64,000 nt of DNA from Piscinibacter gummiphilus (GTDB lineage Bacteria > Pseudomonadota > Gammaproteobacteria > Burkholderiales > Burkholderiaceae_C): assembly GCF_032681285.1 (NCBI RefSeq), contig NZ_CP136336.1, forward strand, positions 3,397,001 to 3,461,000, in the 5' to 3' direction. Shown piece after piece: positions 10,983 to 22,115 of the stretch; the first letter of the stretch is position 1; each line of letters begins with the position of its first letter. The notes under the pieces were generated by a model. It saw nothing but the letters and a program-made list of their open reading frames with translations, was not told the DNA's origin and did no database searches. The position numbers and the translations under genes are program-made.

Positions 10983-11225
10983 TCAGACGTCGAGGGTGTA
11001 GATCTCGGCGGCGCGGCGTTCGGCCTCACCGTGGCCCACGAGCACCTTGGACCAGGTGGCGTCGTTGCCGTTCTTTGCAGGCGTGAGACCGCGGGTCATC
11101 ACGGCCACTTCCTCGGAGCCGGCGTCGATGTCGTTCTCGTGCTTGAACTGCGCGTCGTAGAGCTTGGCGACCATCGCACCATCGGATTCGATGATGACGA
11201 GGTACTTGACGGGGGTCTTGTGCAT
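10983..11225 (-). CDS. Small conserved-looking protein downstream of purL
   Basis: The 80-aa soluble protein, starting MHKTPVKYLVIIESDGAMVAK, belongs to no family I recognise. It has an alternating strand pattern near the N-terminus and a basic-acidic C-terminal helix (HGEAERRAAEIYTLDV). The ATG at 11225 is chosen because AAGGA overlaps the purL stop and lies a few bases upstream; a longer frame into purL has no support. It lies 10 bp after purL and 14 bp before the FAD monooxygenase on the same strand, so it is probably co-transcribed. Function is unknown. Confidence 0.65.
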   Translation of the reverse strand: MHKTPVKYLVIIESDGAMVAKLYDAQFKHENDIDAGSEEVAVMTRGLTPAKNGNDATWSKVLVGHGEAERRAAEIYTLDV

Positions 11226-11235
11226 CGGGTCGTCC

Positions 11236-14200
11236 TTACTTCGCCCAGCGGCGCGCGTTGTGGAACATCTGCATCCACGGGCTGTGCGCGCTCTTGTCGC
11301 CGCTCGTCCAGCTCTTCTGGATGTTGCGGAACACACGCTCCGGGTGCGGCATCAGCACGGTGAAGCGGCCATCGGCGGTGGTCACCGAGGTGAGGCCACC
11401 GGGGCTGCCGTTGGGGTTGGCCGGGTAGGCCTCGGTGGGCGCGCCGGTGTTGTCGACGAAGCGCATGGCACGGTGCACCTTGCCTGCATCGCCGCGCTGC
11501 GAGAAGTCGGCGTAACCCTCGCCGTGGGCCACGGCGATGGGGATGCGGCTGCCTTCCATGCCCGCGAAGAAGATCGACGGGCTTGGCAGCACCTCCACCA
11601 GCGACAGGCGCGCTTCGAACTGCTCGCTCTTGTTGCGGGTGAACTTCGGCCAGTCTTGGGCGCCGGGAATGATGGGCGCGAGCGCGGCCATCATCTGGCA
11701 GCCGTTGCACACGCCGAGCGCGAAGGTTTCCTGACGCTGGAAGAAGGCCGCGAACTGCTCGGCCAAGATCCCGTTGAACATGATCGAGCGCGCCCAGCCC
11801 TCGCCGGCGCCGAGCGTGTCGCCATACGAGAAGCCACCGCAGGCGACGAAGCCCTGGAACATGTCGAGCCGCGCACGGCCGGTCTGCAGGTCGGTCATGT
11901 GCACGTCGAAGGTGTCGAAGCCGGCCTGGTGCATGGCGTAGCTCATCTCGACGTGGCTGTTGACGCCCTGCTCGCGCAGGATGGCGACCTTCGGCCGCTG
12001 GCTCTGGATCGCCGGCGCTTGCGGTTGGAAGCTCAGGTGCACGTGCAGGCCGGGGTCTTCCGTGCGGCCGGCAGCGTCGTGTTCCTGGTCGGCGCAGACG
12101 GGGTTGTCGCGCAGCTGGGCGATGCGCCAGCTCACGTCGTCCCACGCCTGGTGCAGGTCGCGCAGTGGCGCGCTGAACACCGGCTTGGCATCGCGCCACA
12201 CCTCCACCACGCCCTTGTCGTTGGGCTTGCCGATGAAGTGGCTGTGCTTGCTGAGGCCATGCTCGCGCAAGGTCTGCATCACCTCGTTGCGCACCGCGGT
12301 CGGCACCTGGATGACCACGCCCAGCTCTTCGTTGAAGAGCGCGCGCAGGGTGAGTTCGGCACGGCGGGTGCTGACCTGGTTGGCCCAGTTCTTCGAGTCG
12401 CCGTATTCGGCGCGGCTGTCGGTGATGCCGTCGCCTTCGGTGACGAGCATGTCGACGTTGAGGCTCACGCCCAGGTGGCCGGCGAATGCCATTTCGCACA
12501 CGGCCGCCCAGAGGCCGCCGTCGCTGCGGTCGTGGTAGGCCAGCAGCCGGCCTTCGCTGCGAAGCTGGTTGATCGCGAGCACCAGCGACTTGAGCTGCTG
12601 CGGGTCGTCGACATCGGGCACTTCATGGCCGAACTGGTTCAGCACCTGCGCCAACATCGAGCCGCCCATGCGGGCCTTGCCCTGGCCGAGGTCGATCAGG
12701 ATCAGCGTGGTGTCGCCGGCCTGCAGCTGCGGCGTGAGCGTGGGGCGCACGTCGTCGAGCGAAGCAAACGCGCTGACGATCAGGCTCACCGGAGCGGTGA
12801 CCTGCTTGGCCTGGCCGTCTTCGCTCCAGCGGGTTCGCATCGAAAGACTGTCCTTGCCGACCGGCACGCTGATGCCGAGTGCGGGGCAGAGCTCCATGCC
12901 CACCGCCTTCACGGTGTCGTAGAGCGCCGCGTCTTCACCGGCTTCACCGCAGGCGGCCATCCAGTTGCAGCTGAGCTTCACTCGCGGCAGCTCGAAGGGC
13001 GCGGCGAGCAGGTTGGTCAGCGCCTCGCCGACGGCCATGCGGCCCGAGGCCGGCGCGTCGAGCGAGGCCAGTGGCGTGCGCTCGCCCATGCTCATCGCTT
13101 CGCCCTTGAAGCCGGCGTAGTCGGCGAGCGTCACGGCGCAGTCGGCCACCGGCACTTGCCACGGGCCGACCATCTGGTCGCGGTGGTCGAGGCCGCCCAC
13201 GGTGCGGTCGCCGATGGTGATGAGGAAACGCTTGCTGGCGACCGTCGGGTGGCGCAGCACATCGAAGGCGACCTTGTCGAGCGAGACGTCGGTGAGGTCG
13301 AGTGCCGGCAGCTCGCGGTGCACGCGCTTCACGTCGCGGTGCATGCGCGGGGGCTTGCCGAGCAGGACTTCCATCGGCATGTCGATGGGGGTGTCATCCG
13401 ACTGCGGATCGGCGAGCACCAGCTGCTTCTCGTCGGTCGCCGTGCCGACGATGGCGAACGGGCAACGCTCGCGTTCGCACATCGCCTCGAAGAGCGGCAG
13501 CGCCTCGGCCTTGAGCGCGATCACGTAGCGCTCCTGGCTTTCGTTGCACCAGATTTCCTTCGGGGCGAGGCCGCTTTCTTCCAGCGGCACTTTCGACAGG
13601 TCGAAGCGTGCGCCCTTGGCGGCACCGTCGACCAGCTCGGGGAATGCGTTGGAGATGCCACCCGCGCCCACATCATGGATGGCGAGGATCGGGTTCACCT
13701 CACCGAGCGCCCAGCAGTGGTTGATGACCTCCTGCGCGCGGCGCTGGATCTCGGGGTTGCCGCGCTGCACCGAATCGAAGTCGAGTTCGGCCGCGTTGGC
13801 ACCGGCGGCCATCGAGCTGGCCGCACCACCGCCCATGCCGATGCGCATGCCGGGGCCGCCGAGCTGGATCAGGAGCGTGCCCGCGGGGAATTCGATCTTC
13901 TTCGTCTGCGACGCCGAGATCGTGCCCAGGCCGCCCGCGATCATGATGGGCTTGTGGTAGCCGCGGCGCTGATCGCCGACGGTCTGTTCGTAGACGCGGA
14001 AGTAGCCGAGCAAGTTGGGCCGGCCGAATTCGTTGTTGAAGGCCGCGCCGCCCAGCGGGCCGTCGACCATGATCTGCAGCGGGCTCGCGATGTGCTCGGG
14101 CTTGCCGTAGGGCTGCTGCTCCCACGGCTCGTTGGTGCCGGGCAGGTGCAGGTTCGACACCGAGAAGCCCGTCAGGCCTGCCTTGGGCTTGGAGCCACGG

Positions 14201-15210
14201 CCGGTCGCCCCCTCGTCGCGGATCTCGCCGCCCGCGCCGGTCGAAGCGCCCGGGAAAGGGGAGATCGCCGTCGGGTGGTTGTGCGTCTCCACCTTCATCA
14301 GCACGTGCGCGGTGTCGGCACGCGGGCCGTACTGCGGCGCATTGGTGTAGCCCTGCGGCAGCCAGCGCTCGACCGCATGGCCTTCCATCACCGACGCGTT
14401 GTCGCTGTAGGCGATGACGGTGTGCTGCGGCGCAAGCTGATGCGTGTTGCGGATCATCCCGAACATCGACTTCTCTTGCGCCACGCCGTCGATGGTGAAC
14501 TGCGCGTTGAAGATCTTGTGCCGGCAGTGCTCGCTGTTGGCCTGCGCGAACATCATCAGCTCAACGTCGGTCGGGTTGCGCTTGAGGCCCGTGAACGCGT
14601 TGACGAGGTACTCGATCTCGTCGTCGCTGAGCGCGAGGCCGAAATCGGTGTTGGCCTTCTCGAGCGCGCTGCGCCGCTGGCCCAGCACGTCGACATGCTC
14701 CATCGGCTTGCCGGGCTGTTCGTCGAACAGGTGGCGGGCGTCTTCACGGGCCAGCAGCACGCTTTCAGTCATGCGGTCGTGCAGCAGCGCGGCAGCGGCT
14801 TGCAGCTCTTCCGCAGTCAGCGTCTTGGTGCCACCCAACAGCCCGCTCTTCAGCGTCAGGCGGTATTCCGTCACACGTTCCACGCGGTGGATCGCGAGGC
14901 CGCAGTTGTGGGCGATGTCGGTCGCCTTCGAGGCCCAGGGCGAGACCGTGCCCAGGCGCGGTGCCACGACGACCACGGTGCCGTCGTTCGGCCCGGTGTA
15001 GGGGTCGCCGTAGACCAGCAAGGCCTTCAGCTTGTCATGGCCGGCGGCATCGAGTGCCTGGTCGCACCACACCCAGTGCACATGCCGGGCATGGACACCG
15101 GTGATGCGGGCGTTGACGGCCTGCAGACGGGGCAACAGCGCCTGGGCGCGGAAGGCGGACAGGGCGTTGCCGCCCTCGAAGTGCAACAGGTGCTGGGGTG
15201 TGGAGGTCAC
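11236..15210 (-). CDS. purL: Phosphoribosylformylglycinamidine synthase, large single-chain form
   Basis: PurL makes FGAM from FGAR, glutamine and ATP, the fourth step of purine synthesis. The 1,324-aa chain matches the gammaproteobacterial/betaproteobacterial fused form (E. coli about 1,295 aa): N-terminal domain, linker, two AIR-synthase-like ATP domains, and a C-terminal class I glutamine amidotransferase. Visible are the [18 protein letters not shown] segment, the glycine-rich [17 protein letters not shown] segment, and the glutaminase nucleophile Cys1168 in GVCNGCQMM, followed by the late [14 protein letters not shown] segment. The start is taken as GTG 15210 ([11 protein letters not shown]), which gives the family length; the frame continues upstream but runs into map. 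It is divergent from map with a 96-bp gap. Confidence 0.95.
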   Translation of the reverse strand: MTSTPQHLLHFEGGNALSAFRAQALLPRLQAVNARITGVHARHVHWVWCDQALDAAGHDKLKALLVYGDPYTGPNDGTVVVVAPRLGTVSPWASKATDIAHNCGLAIHRVERVTEYRLTLKSGLLGGTKTLTAEELQAAAALLHDRMTESVLLAREDARHLFDEQPGKPMEHVDVLGQRRSALEKANTDFGLALSDDEIEYLVNAFTGLKRNPTDVELMMFAQANSEHCRHKIFNAQFTIDGVAQEKSMFGMIRNTHQLAPQHTVIAYSDNASVMEGHAVERWLPQGYTNAPQYGPRADTAHVLMKVETHNHPTAISPFPGASTGAGGEIRDEGATGRGSKPKAGLTGFSVSNLHLPGTNEPWEQQPYGKPEHIASPLQIMVDGPLGGAAFNNEFGRPNLLGYFRVYEQTVGDQRRGYHKPIMIAGGLGTISASQTKKIEFPAGTLLIQLGGPGMRIGMGGGAASSMAAGANAAELDFDSVQRGNPEIQRRAQEVINHCWALGEVNPILAIHDVGAGGISNAFPELVDGAAKGARFDLSKVPLEESGLAPKEIWCNESQERYVIALKAEALPLFEAMCERERCPFAIVGTATDEKQLVLADPQSDDTPIDMPMEVLLGKPPRMHRDVKRVHRELPALDLTDVSLDKVAFDVLRHPTVASKRFLITIGDRTVGGLDHRDQMVGPWQVPVADCAVTLADYAGFKGEAMSMGERTPLASLDAPASGRMAVGEALTNLLAAPFELPRVKLSCNWMAACGEAGEDAALYDTVKAVGMELCPALGISVPVGKDSLSMRTRWSEDGQAKQVTAPVSLIVSAFASLDDVRPTLTPQLQAGDTTLILIDLGQGKARMGGSMLAQVLNQFGHEVPDVDDPQQLKSLVLAINQLRSEGRLLAYHDRSDGGLWAAVCEMAFAGHLGVSLNVDMLVTEGDGITDSRAEYGDSKNWANQVSTRRAELTLRALFNEELGVVIQVPTAVRNEVMQTLREHGLSKHSHFIGKPNDKGVVEVWRDAKPVFSAPLRDLHQAWDDVSWRIAQLRDNPVCADQEHDAAGRTEDPGLHVHLSFQPQAPAIQSQRPKVAILREQGVNSHVEMSYAMHQAGFDTFDVHMTDLQTGRARLDMFQGFVACGGFSYGDTLGAGEGWARSIMFNGILAEQFAAFFQRQETFALGVCNGCQMMAALAPIIPGAQDWPKFTRNKSEQFEARLSLVEVLPSPSIFFAGMEGSRIPIAVAHGEGYADFSQRGDAGKVHRAMRFVDNTGAPTEAYPANPNGSPGGLTSVTTADGRFTVLMPHPERVFRNIQKSWTSGDKSAHSPWMQMFHNARRWAK

Positions 15211-15306
15211 GCTTGAGGCTCTGGGTGCGGCAGTCGCCCGTCCGGGAGTGGGGGCGCCGGTGGAAACCCGGCATTTTACGGGGCCGGGTGGCACAATCTC
15301 GGCCCT

Positions 15307-16128
15307 ATGACGATCACCATCAAGACCGCCGACGACGCGGCCCAAATGCGCATTGCAGGCCGCCTCGCATCCGAGGTGCTGGACATGCTCACGCCGCACG
15401 TCAAACCCGGCGTCACCACCGAGCAACTCGACAAGCTGGCGCACGACCACATCGTCAACGTTCAAGGCGCCATTCCCGCGCCGCTGCACTACCAGCCGCC
15501 CGGCTACACGCCCTACCCCAAGTCGATCTGCACCTCGGTGAACCACCAGGTCTGCCACGGCATCCCGAACGACCGGCCGCTCAAGAACGGCGACATTGTC
15601 AACATCGACGTCACCGTCATCAAGGACGGCTGGCACGGCGACACGAGCCGCATGTTCGTGGTGGGCGAAGGGTCGATTGCCGCCAAGCGCCTGTGCTCGT
15701 TCACGTATGACGCCATGTGGAAAGGCATCGTGAAGGTCAAACCCGGCGCCCGCCTGGGCGACATCGGCCACGCCATCCAGACTTTTGCCGAAAACGCTGG
15801 CTTCTCCATCGTGCGCGAGTTCTGCGGCCATGGCATCGGCCAGAAGTTTCACGAAGAGCCGCAGGTGCTGCACTACGGCCGCCCCGGCACGCTCGAAGAG
15901 CTGGTGCCGGGCATGGTGTTCACCATCGAGCCCATGATCAACGCCGGCAAGCGCGAGATCCGCGAGACCGGCGACGGCTGGACCATCGTCACCCGCGACC
16001 GCTCGCTGTCGGCCCAGTGGGAGCACACGGTGCTGGTCACCGAGACGGGCTACGAGGTGCTGACGCTCTCGGCCGGCAGCCCGCCGCCGCCGGCGTTCGT
16101 CACGCCTCCGGTCGCCGCCAGCGTCTGA
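15307..16128 (+). CDS. map: Methionine aminopeptidase, type I
   Basis: The 273-aa enzyme removes the initiator methionine from new proteins. The five metal ligands of the family are present: the two Asp in [19 protein letters not shown], His in [13 protein letters not shown], Glu in FTIEPMI, and Glu in [10 protein letters not shown]. The C-terminus carries a short proline-rich tail beyond the catalytic domain. It is divergent from purL and directly upstream of glnD (11-bp gap). A map-glnD order is found in many Proteobacteria. Confidence 0.96.
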   Translation: MTITIKTADDAAQMRIAGRLASEVLDMLTPHVKPGVTTEQLDKLAHDHIVNVQGAIPAPLHYQPPGYTPYPKSICTSVNHQVCHGIPNDRPLKNGDIVNIDVTVIKDGWHGDTSRMFVVGEGSIAAKRLCSFTYDAMWKGIVKVKPGARLGDIGHAIQTFAENAGFSIVREFCGHGIGQKFHEEPQVLHYGRPGTLEELVPGMVFTIEPMINAGKREIRETGDGWTIVTRDRSLSAQWEHTVLVTETGYEVLTLSAGSPPPPAFVTPPVAASV

Positions 16129-16139
16129 GCGAGCGGCCC

Positions 16140-18755
16140 GTGGCGGTCGTGGCCGAGATCCAGAGCGCCCCAGCCGGGCGCAGCATCAGCGAGCAGCGCG
16201 CGCGCTTCCGCGAGGGCAAGGCGGCGCTGCTCAGCCACTTCCGTGAGTCACGGCCTTCGGCCACTGCCGCCAGCCGCCTGGTGCGCGCCCTGGCCCGGCA
16301 CGTCGACCAGACCCTGGCCGAGCTGTGGGAACACGCACTGATGCCGCCCGGCGCGGCGCTCGTGGCCGTGGGCGGCTACGGCCGCGGCGAGCTGTACCCG
16401 CACTCCGACGTCGACGTGCTGGTGCTGCTGCCGCCCGAGCATTCAACGATCGGCGCCAATGACGCGCTCAAGTCCTCGATCGAAGGCTTCATCACCGCCT
16501 GCTGGGACATCGGCCTGGAGATCGGCTCCAGCGTTCGCACCGTGGCCGAGTGCGTCGCCGAGAGCGAGAACGACGTCACCGTGCAGACCGCCCTGCTCGA
16601 ATCGCGCCCGCTGTGCGGCGCAAAGAGGCTCTACACCAGCTTCCGCCGCGCCTATGACGCGGCGATGGACCCGAAGGCCTTCTTCCGCGCCAAGACGCTC
16701 GAGATGCGCCAGCGCCACCAGAAGTACGAAGACACGCCTTACTCGCTGGAGCCCAACTGCAAGGAAAGCCCGGGCGGCCTGCGCGACCTGCAGGTGCTGA
16801 TCTGGGTGGCCCGCGCGGCCGGCCTCGGCCGCAGCTGGACGGAGCTCGCCGCCAAGGGCCTGATCACGCCCTTCGAGGTGAAGCAGCTGCAGCGCAACGA
16901 AGGCGTGCTGCGCCTGATCCGCGCCCGCCTGCACATGGTGGCCGGGCGCCGCGAAGACCGGCTGGTGTTCGACCTGCAGACCGCCGTGGCCGAGAGCTTC
17001 GGCTACACCGCACCCAAGGGCCAGCGCGTGAGCGAAGTGCTGATGCGCCGCTACTACTGGGCCGCGAAAGCGGTGGCGCAGCTCAACCACATCCTCATCC
17101 TCAACATCGAGGAGCGCATCCACGGCGTGCAGGACGCGCCGATGCAGGCGATCAACGAGCGCTTCCTCGACCGCGGCGGCATGCTTGAAGTGGCGAGCGA
17201 CGATCTCTACGAGCGCAACCCGCACGCCATCCTCGAGACCTTCCTCGTCTTCCAGCAGACGCACGGCATCGAAGGCCTCTCGGCCCGCACGCTGCGCGCG
17301 CTCTACAACGCCCGCGAGGTGATGGACGGCGACTTCCGCCGCGACCCGGTGAACCGGCACACCTTCATGGAAATCCTGCAGCAGCCCGAAGGCCAGACGC
17401 ATGCCTTCCGGCTGATGAACCAGACCAGCGTGCTCGGCCGTTACCTCTGGGTCTTCCGCCGCATCGTCGGCCAGATGCAGCACGACCTCTTCCACGTCTA
17501 CACCGTGGACCAGCACATCCTGATGGTGCTGCGCAACGTGCGCCGCTTCTTCATCGCCGACCACGCGCACGAGTACCCGTTCTGCTCGCAGCTCGCCTCG
17601 ACCTTCGACCGGCCCTGGGTGCTCTACATCGCCGCCCTCTTCCATGACGTGGCCAAGGGCCGCGGGGGTGACCACTCCGACCTGGGCGCGACCGAGGTGC
17701 GCCGCTTCTGCCGCGACCACGGGCTGACGCGCGACGACACGCAGCTGTGCGAGTTCCTGGTGAAGGGCCACCTCACCATGTCGCGCATCGCGCAGAAGGA
17801 AGACCTGAGCGATCCCGAGGTGATCGAAGGCTTCGCCAAGCTCGTGGGCACCGAGCGCCGCCTGACCGCGCTGTACCTGCTCACGGTGGCCGACATCCGC
17901 GGCACCAGCCCCAAGGTGTGGAACGCCTGGAAGGGCAAGCTGCTGGAAGACCTGTACCGGCTGACGCTGCGCGCACTCGGCGGCGCACGGCCCAACGTCG
18001 ACGCCGAGATCGAGTCGCGCAAGCAGGAAGCGAGGCACACACTCAACCTCTACTCGCTGCTGCCCGGCACCGAAGGCCCGCTGTGGAACACGCTGGAGCT
18101 CAGCTACTTCGTGCGCCATGACGCCGGCGACATCGCCTGGCACGCCCGCTCGCTGTTTCGCCATGTCGAGTCGAAGGAGCCGGTGGTGCGCGCGCGCCTG
18201 TCGTCGCTCGGCGAAGGCTTGCAGGTGCTGGTCTACGCACCCGACCGGCCCGACCTCTTCGCCCGCATCTGCGGCTACTTCGACAGCGCCGGCTTCAACA
18301 TCCTCGACGCAAAGATCCACACCACCAAGGCCGGCTACGCGCTCGACACCTTCCAGGTCATCAGCCCGACGCTCGACCACCACTACCGCGACCTGATTTC
18401 GCTGGTGGAGACGCAGGCCACGGAGGCGCTGAAGGCCGAAGGGCCGCTGCCCGAACCCTCGCGTGGGCGGCTGTCGCGGCGGGTGAAGTCCTTCCCGATC
18501 ACGCCTCGCGTGACACTGCGGCCAGACGAGCGCGGCCAGCGCTGGCTGCTCGGCGTGTCCACCAGCGACCGCTCGGGCCTGCTCTATTCCATCGCCCGCG
18601 TGCTCGCGCAGCACCACATCAACCTGCAACTCGCCAAGATCACGACGCTCGGCGAGCGCGTGGAAGACACCTTCCTGATCGATGGCTCGGTGCTGCAGAA
18701 AAACAAGCTGCAACTGCAGGTCGAGAGCGACTTGCTGGACGCGATCACCCCCTGA
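16140..18755 (+). CDS. glnD: [Protein-PII] uridylyltransferase / uridylyl-removing enzyme
   Basis: The 871-aa bifunctional nitrogen sensor uridylylates PII proteins when glutamine is low and removes UMP when it is high. Domain order: nucleotidyltransferase (about residues 70-200, [20 protein letters not shown]), a PII-UTase linker, an HD hydrolase domain (about 490-610, [18 protein letters not shown]), and two ACT domains (about 690-770 and 800-870, ending in IDGSVLQ...). All key motifs are intact. GTG 16140 follows map by 11 bp and gives the standard length; GTG 16149 is an alternative. A strong hairpin terminator follows at 18759. Confidence 0.95.
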   Translation: MAVVAEIQSAPAGRSISEQRARFREGKAALLSHFRESRPSATAASRLVRALARHVDQTLAELWEHALMPPGAALVAVGGYGRGELYPHSDVDVLVLLPPEHSTIGANDALKSSIEGFITACWDIGLEIGSSVRTVAECVAESENDVTVQTALLESRPLCGAKRLYTSFRRAYDAAMDPKAFFRAKTLEMRQRHQKYEDTPYSLEPNCKESPGGLRDLQVLIWVARAAGLGRSWTELAAKGLITPFEVKQLQRNEGVLRLIRARLHMVAGRREDRLVFDLQTAVAESFGYTAPKGQRVSEVLMRRYYWAAKAVAQLNHILILNIEERIHGVQDAPMQAINERFLDRGGMLEVASDDLYERNPHAILETFLVFQQTHGIEGLSARTLRALYNAREVMDGDFRRDPVNRHTFMEILQQPEGQTHAFRLMNQTSVLGRYLWVFRRIVGQMQHDLFHVYTVDQHILMVLRNVRRFFIADHAHEYPFCSQLASTFDRPWVLYIAALFHDVAKGRGGDHSDLGATEVRRFCRDHGLTRDDTQLCEFLVKGHLTMSRIAQKEDLSDPEVIEGFAKLVGTERRLTALYLLTVADIRGTSPKVWNAWKGKLLEDLYRLTLRALGGARPNVDAEIESRKQEARHTLNLYSLLPGTEGPLWNTLELSYFVRHDAGDIAWHARSLFRHVESKEPVVRARLSSLGEGLQVLVYAPDRPDLFARICGYFDSAGFNILDAKIHTTKAGYALDTFQVISPTLDHHYRDLISLVETQATEALKAEGPLPEPSRGRLSRRVKSFPITPRVTLRPDERGQRWLLGVSTSDRSGLLYSIARVLAQHHINLQLAKITTLGERVEDTFLIDGSVLQKNKLQLQVESDLLDAITP

Positions 18756-18758
18756 ATG

Positions 18759-18787
18759 GAAAAGCGGCGCACGAGGCGCCGCTTTTC
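18759..18787. terminator. Bidirectional intrinsic terminator between glnD and ahpF
   Basis: The stem AAAAGCGGCGC / GCGCCGCTTTT (11 bp) with loop ACGAG has an A-run on one side and a T-run on the other, so it can end transcription of glnD (plus) and ahpF (minus), which converge here. Confidence 0.9.
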
Positions 18788-18803
18788 AGTTGGGGCATAG
18801 CGA

Positions 18804-20357
18804 TCAGCTGCGCATCAGGTGGTCAAACGCACCCAGCGCCGCCTTCGCGCCATCGCCCGCCGCGATGATGATCTGCTTGAACGGCACCGTCGTCACGTCG
18901 CCTGCTGCAAACACACCAGGCACCGAGGTTGCGCCCTTCGCGTCGACCACGATCTCGCCGAAGCGCGACAGCTCCACCGTGCCCTTCAGCCACTCGGTGT
19001 TGGGCACGAGACCGATCTGCACGAACACACCTTCGAGCGCCACATGCTTCGACTCGCCGGTCGCGCGGTCGGTGTAGGTGAGGCCATTGACCTTCTGGCC
19101 GTCGCCGGTGATCTCGGTCGTCTGCGCGTTGGTGTGGATCGCGACGTTGGGCAGGCTCTGCAGCTTCTTCACGAGCACCGCATCGGCACGCAGCTTGTCG
19201 GCGAACTCGAAGAGCGTCACATGCTCGACCACACCGGCCAGGTCGATCGCGGCCTCGACGCCCGAGTTGCCACCGCCGATCACCGAGACGCGCTTGCCCT
19301 TGAAGAGCGGGCCGTCGCAGTGCGGGCAGTAGGCCACGCCCTTGTTCTTGTACTCCTGCTCGCCCGGCACGTTGACGTTGCGCCAGCGGGCGCCGGTGGA
19401 AATGATCACCGTCTTGCTCTTGAGCGAGCCGCCGCTTGCGAACTGCAATTCGATCAGGCCACCCGGTTGCGCCGCCGGAATGAGCTTCTCGGCACGCTGC
19501 AGGTTGATCACATCGACGTCATACGCCTTCACGTGCTGCTCCAGCGACATGGCGAACTTCGGCCCGTCGGTCTCGAGCACGGAGATGTAGTTCTCGATGG
19601 CGAGCGTGTCGTTCACCTGGCCACCGAAACGCTCGGCCGCCACGCCGGTGCGGATGCCCTTGCGCGCCGCGTACACGGCGGCCGCGGCACCGGCCGGGCC
19701 ACCGCCGACCACCAGCACGTCATACGGCGCGCGGGCGTCGAGCTTGGCGGCTTCGCGCTCACCGGCCTTGGTGTCGAGCTTGGCCACGATCTCTTCGACC
19801 GTCATGCGGCCCGAGGCGAACATCTGGCCGTTGAGGAACACGGCCGGCACCGCCATCACCTGGCGCTCTTCCACTTCCTGCTGGAAGAGGCCGCCGTCGA
19901 CGATGGTGACCTTCACCTTCGGGTTGAGCACGGCCATCAGGCTCAGCGCCTGGACCACGTCGGGGCAGTTGTGGCAGGTCAGCGACATGTAGACCTCGAA
20001 GGTGTAGTCACCGTCGAGTGCCTTGATCTGCTCGATCACGTCTTGCTCCGCCTTGGGCGGATGGCCGCCCACCCACAGCAGGGCGAGCACCAGCGAAGTG
20101 AACTCGTGGCCCAGCGGAATGGCGGCGAAGCGCAGGTTCATCGCAGAGCCGATGCGGTTCAGCGCGAACGACGGGCGGCGTGCGTCCTGCCCGTCGGTGC
20201 GCAGCGTGATCTGCGGCGAGAGCGCGGTGATCTCTTCGAGCAGTTCGCGCATGTCGCGCGCGTTCTGCGAATCGTCCAGCGAGGCCACCATCTCGAACGG
20301 CTCGCGGACCCGCTCGAGGTAAGCCTTCAACTGGGCTGTGAGGTTGGCGTCCAACAT
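18804..20357 (-). CDS. ahpF: Alkyl hydroperoxide reductase subunit F
   Basis: The 517-aa NADH:AhpC disulfide reductase has an N-terminal double thioredoxin-like domain with redox pair C128-x-x-C131 (CHNC). It is followed by a thioredoxin-reductase-like domain with FAD motif [10 protein letters not shown], redox pair C344-x-x-C347 (CPHC), an NAD-binding [10 protein letters not shown] and a C-terminal FAD motif VFAAGDV. Length and motifs match the family. The ATG at 20357 has an AGGAG ribosome-binding site. It is the second gene after ahpC, 85 bp downstream, with a hairpin in the gap. The pair detoxifies organic peroxides. Confidence 0.96.
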   Translation of the reverse strand: MLDANLTAQLKAYLERVREPFEMVASLDDSQNARDMRELLEEITALSPQITLRTDGQDARRPSFALNRIGSAMNLRFAAIPLGHEFTSLVLALLWVGGHPPKAEQDVIEQIKALDGDYTFEVYMSLTCHNCPDVVQALSLMAVLNPKVKVTIVDGGLFQQEVEERQVMAVPAVFLNGQMFASGRMTVEEIVAKLDTKAGEREAAKLDARAPYDVLVVGGGPAGAAAAVYAARKGIRTGVAAERFGGQVNDTLAIENYISVLETDGPKFAMSLEQHVKAYDVDVINLQRAEKLIPAAQPGGLIELQFASGGSLKSKTVIISTGARWRNVNVPGEQEYKNKGVAYCPHCDGPLFKGKRVSVIGGGNSGVEAAIDLAGVVEHVTLFEFADKLRADAVLVKKLQSLPNVAIHTNAQTTEITGDGQKVNGLTYTDRATGESKHVALEGVFVQIGLVPNTEWLKGTVELSRFGEIVVDAKGATSVPGVFAAGDVTTVPFKQIIIAAGDGAKAALGAFDHLMRS

Positions 20358-20390
20358 GGGGTACTCCTGAACTTCTTGTGAATCCGGGGT

Positions 20391-20413
20391 GAGCCCGCCG
20401 CACGGGCGGGCTC
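20391..20413 (-). other. Intercistronic stem-loop between ahpC and ahpF
   Basis: GAGCCCGCC, loop GCACG, then GGCGGGCTC: a perfect 9-bp GC-rich stem with no T-run on the transcribed (minus) side. It sits in the 85-bp gap after ahpC. Partial termination or protection of the ahpC 3' end would give more AhpC than AhpF, which fits their known stoichiometry (inference). Confidence 0.55.
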
Positions 20414-20442
20414 GGTACTGCGGGTACTACAGCGAGAAGCGC

Positions 20443-21006
20443 TTAGATCTTGCCGACCAGGTCGAGCGACGGGGTGATCGTCTTGGCGCCTTCGTTCCAC
20501 TTGGCCGGGCAGACCTGGCCGGGGTGGGCGGCGGTGTACTGCGCGGCCTTCAGCTTGCGCAGCGTTTCCTTGACGTCACGGGCGATCTCGTTCGAGTGGA
20601 TCTCGGCGGTCTTGATCACGCCTTCGGGGTTGATCACGAAGGTGCCACGCAGGGCCAGGCCTTCTTCGGGGATGTGCACGCCGAAGGCGTTGGTCAGCGT
20701 GTGCGTCGGGTCGCCCACCAGCGGGAACTTGGCCTTGCCGACAGCCGGCGAGGTTTCGTGCCACACCTTGTGCGAGAAGTGCGTGTCGGTCGTGACGATG
20801 TAGACCTCGGCGCCGAGCTTCTGGAATTCGGCGTAGTTGTCGGCAGCATCTTCCACTTCGGTCGGGCAGTTGAAGGTGAACGCAGCCGGCATGAAGATCA
20901 GCACGGACCACTTGCCCTTCAGCGTCTCGTTGCTGACGTCGATGAACTTGCCGTTGAGGAAAGCCTGGGTCTTGAACTCGGGGACTTGCGTGTTGATGAT
21001 GGACAT
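20443..21006 (-). CDS. ahpC: Alkyl hydroperoxide reductase subunit C (2-Cys peroxiredoxin)
   Basis: The 187-aa peroxiredoxin reduces peroxides and is recycled by AhpF. The peroxidatic cysteine C47 lies in FTFNCPTEV and the resolving cysteine C166 in HPGQVCPAKW, the standard positions. A perfect AGGAGG lies seven bases before the ATG at 21006. A promoter and an OxyR-type site are visible upstream (21089-21154). Confidence 0.97.
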   Translation of the reverse strand: MSIINTQVPEFKTQAFLNGKFIDVSNETLKGKWSVLIFMPAAFTFNCPTEVEDAADNYAEFQKLGAEVYIVTTDTHFSHKVWHETSPAVGKAKFPLVGDPTHTLTNAFGVHIPEEGLALRGTFVINPEGVIKTAEIHSNEIARDVKETLRKLKAAQYTAAHPGQVCPAKWNEGAKTITPSLDLVGKI

Positions 21007-21088
21007 TGAACGCCTCCTGATAAGAGATGAGTGAAACAGGCTTCAGACGACCTTTGGCCTGGGGCTTTCTGGCGTCGAACCAGGGTCG

Positions 21089-21154
21089 ATGTTACGGTGC
21101 ACCGCATCATTGAGCCAATTGATTAATTCAAGACACTCGATTGCAAATGGCTAT
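21089..21154 (-). promoter_or_regulatory. ahpC promoter with candidate OxyR site
   Basis: Read on the minus strand: four tetranucleotides ATAG, CAAT, CTTG and CAAT, each separated by exactly 7 bases (21154 to 21118), then -35 TTGGCT (21118-21113), 18-bp spacer, and -10 TAACAT (21094-21089). OxyR sites are four tetranucleotides spaced 7 bases apart and abut the -35 of the promoter. The spacing is exact; base matches are partial. Confidence 0.6.
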
Positions 21155-21260
21155 GCACCATGCACCTCGCCCGCCGGGTGCGGCAAGCCGAACGCCCGGG
21201 CACGCCCGCTGCCTGCCTAGAATCCGCCTCCCGCTTTGACGACCGCCGCCGAGGATTGCC

Positions 21261-22115
21261 GTGTCCGACCGATTCGCCGTTCTGCCCCAGTACCTGCTGC
21301 CCAAGGGCCCGCTGACTTCGCTGGCAGGCAAAGGTGCCTCGGCCCGGGCGGGCCGGCTGACCACCAATTTCGTGGCCTGGTTCGTGCGCCGCTACAAGGT
21401 CGACATGAGCGAAGCGGCCAACCCCGACATCGCGAGCTACCCGAGCTTCAACGAGTTCTTCACCCGCGCCCTCAAGCCGGGCGCACGGCCCATCGCGCAG
21501 GCCGACCTGGTCTGCCCGGTCGATGGCGCCATCAGCCAGTTCGGCCCCATCGAGCGCGACCTGATCTTTCAGGCCAAGGGGCACCGTTACACCACCACCG
21601 CGCTCGTCGGCGGCGACGCGGGCCTCGCCACGCAGTTCGATAACGGCCACTTCGCCACGCTGTATCTCAGCCCGCGCGACTACCACCGCATCCACATGCC
21701 CTGCGATGGCACGCTCACGCGGATGATCCACGTGCCGGGCGACCTGTTTTCGGTCAACCCGACCACGGCGCGCGGCGTACCCGGCCTCTTTGCGCGCAAC
21801 GAGCGTGTGGTGTGCGTGTTCGAGGGCCCGCGCGGCCCCTTCGTGCTGGTGCTGGTGGGCGCGACCATCGTTGGCAGCATGGCGACCGTGTGGCACGGTG
21901 TCGTGAACCCGCCGCGGGTGACGAAGGTGCGCGAGTGGCGCTACGAGGACAAGCCGGTGTCTCTCAAGCAAGGCGAGGAGATGGGCCGATTCCTGCTGGG
22001 CTCGACCGTCGTCATGCTCTTCCCGACAGGCGACCTCGCGTTCAACAGCGCGTGGCAGCCGGGCGGCGCGATCCGCCTGGGCGAAGTGATGGCGAATTAC
22101 AGCGCCAAGCGGTAA
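21261..22115 (+). CDS. psd: Phosphatidylserine decarboxylase proenzyme
   Basis: The 284-aa membrane-associated enzyme makes phosphatidylethanolamine from phosphatidylserine and cleaves itself to form a pyruvoyl group. The cleavage motif LGST is present with the pyruvoyl-forming serine at residue 248, near the C-terminus as expected. Upstream, the conserved PVDGAIS and YLSPRDYHRIHMP segments are intact. The start is GTG 21261 with GAGG six bases upstream. The 3' end overlaps the convergent pseudouridine synthase gene by 19 bp. Confidence 0.95.
   Translation: MSDRFAVLPQYLLPKGPLTSLAGKGASARAGRLTTNFVAWFVRRYKVDMSEAANPDIASYPSFNEFFTRALKPGARPIAQADLVCPVDGAISQFGPIERDLIFQAKGHRYTTTALVGGDAGLATQFDNGHFATLYLSPRDYHRIHMPCDGTLTRMIHVPGDLFSVNPTTARGVPGLFARNERVVCVFEGPRGPFVLVLVGATIVGSMATVWHGVVNPPRVTKVREWRYEDKPVSLKQGEEMGRFLLGSTVVMLFPTGDLAFNSAWQPGGAIRLGEVMANYSAKR

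Noticed and set aside
15211..16026. Upstream extension of the purL frame through the promoter and map
   Set aside because: Shadow of map on the opposite strand; GTG 15210 gives the usual PurL N-terminus.
15717..16139. Upstream extension of the glnD frame into map
   Set aside because: The extension is arginine-rich shadow translation of map. GTG 16140 gives the standard GlnD length.
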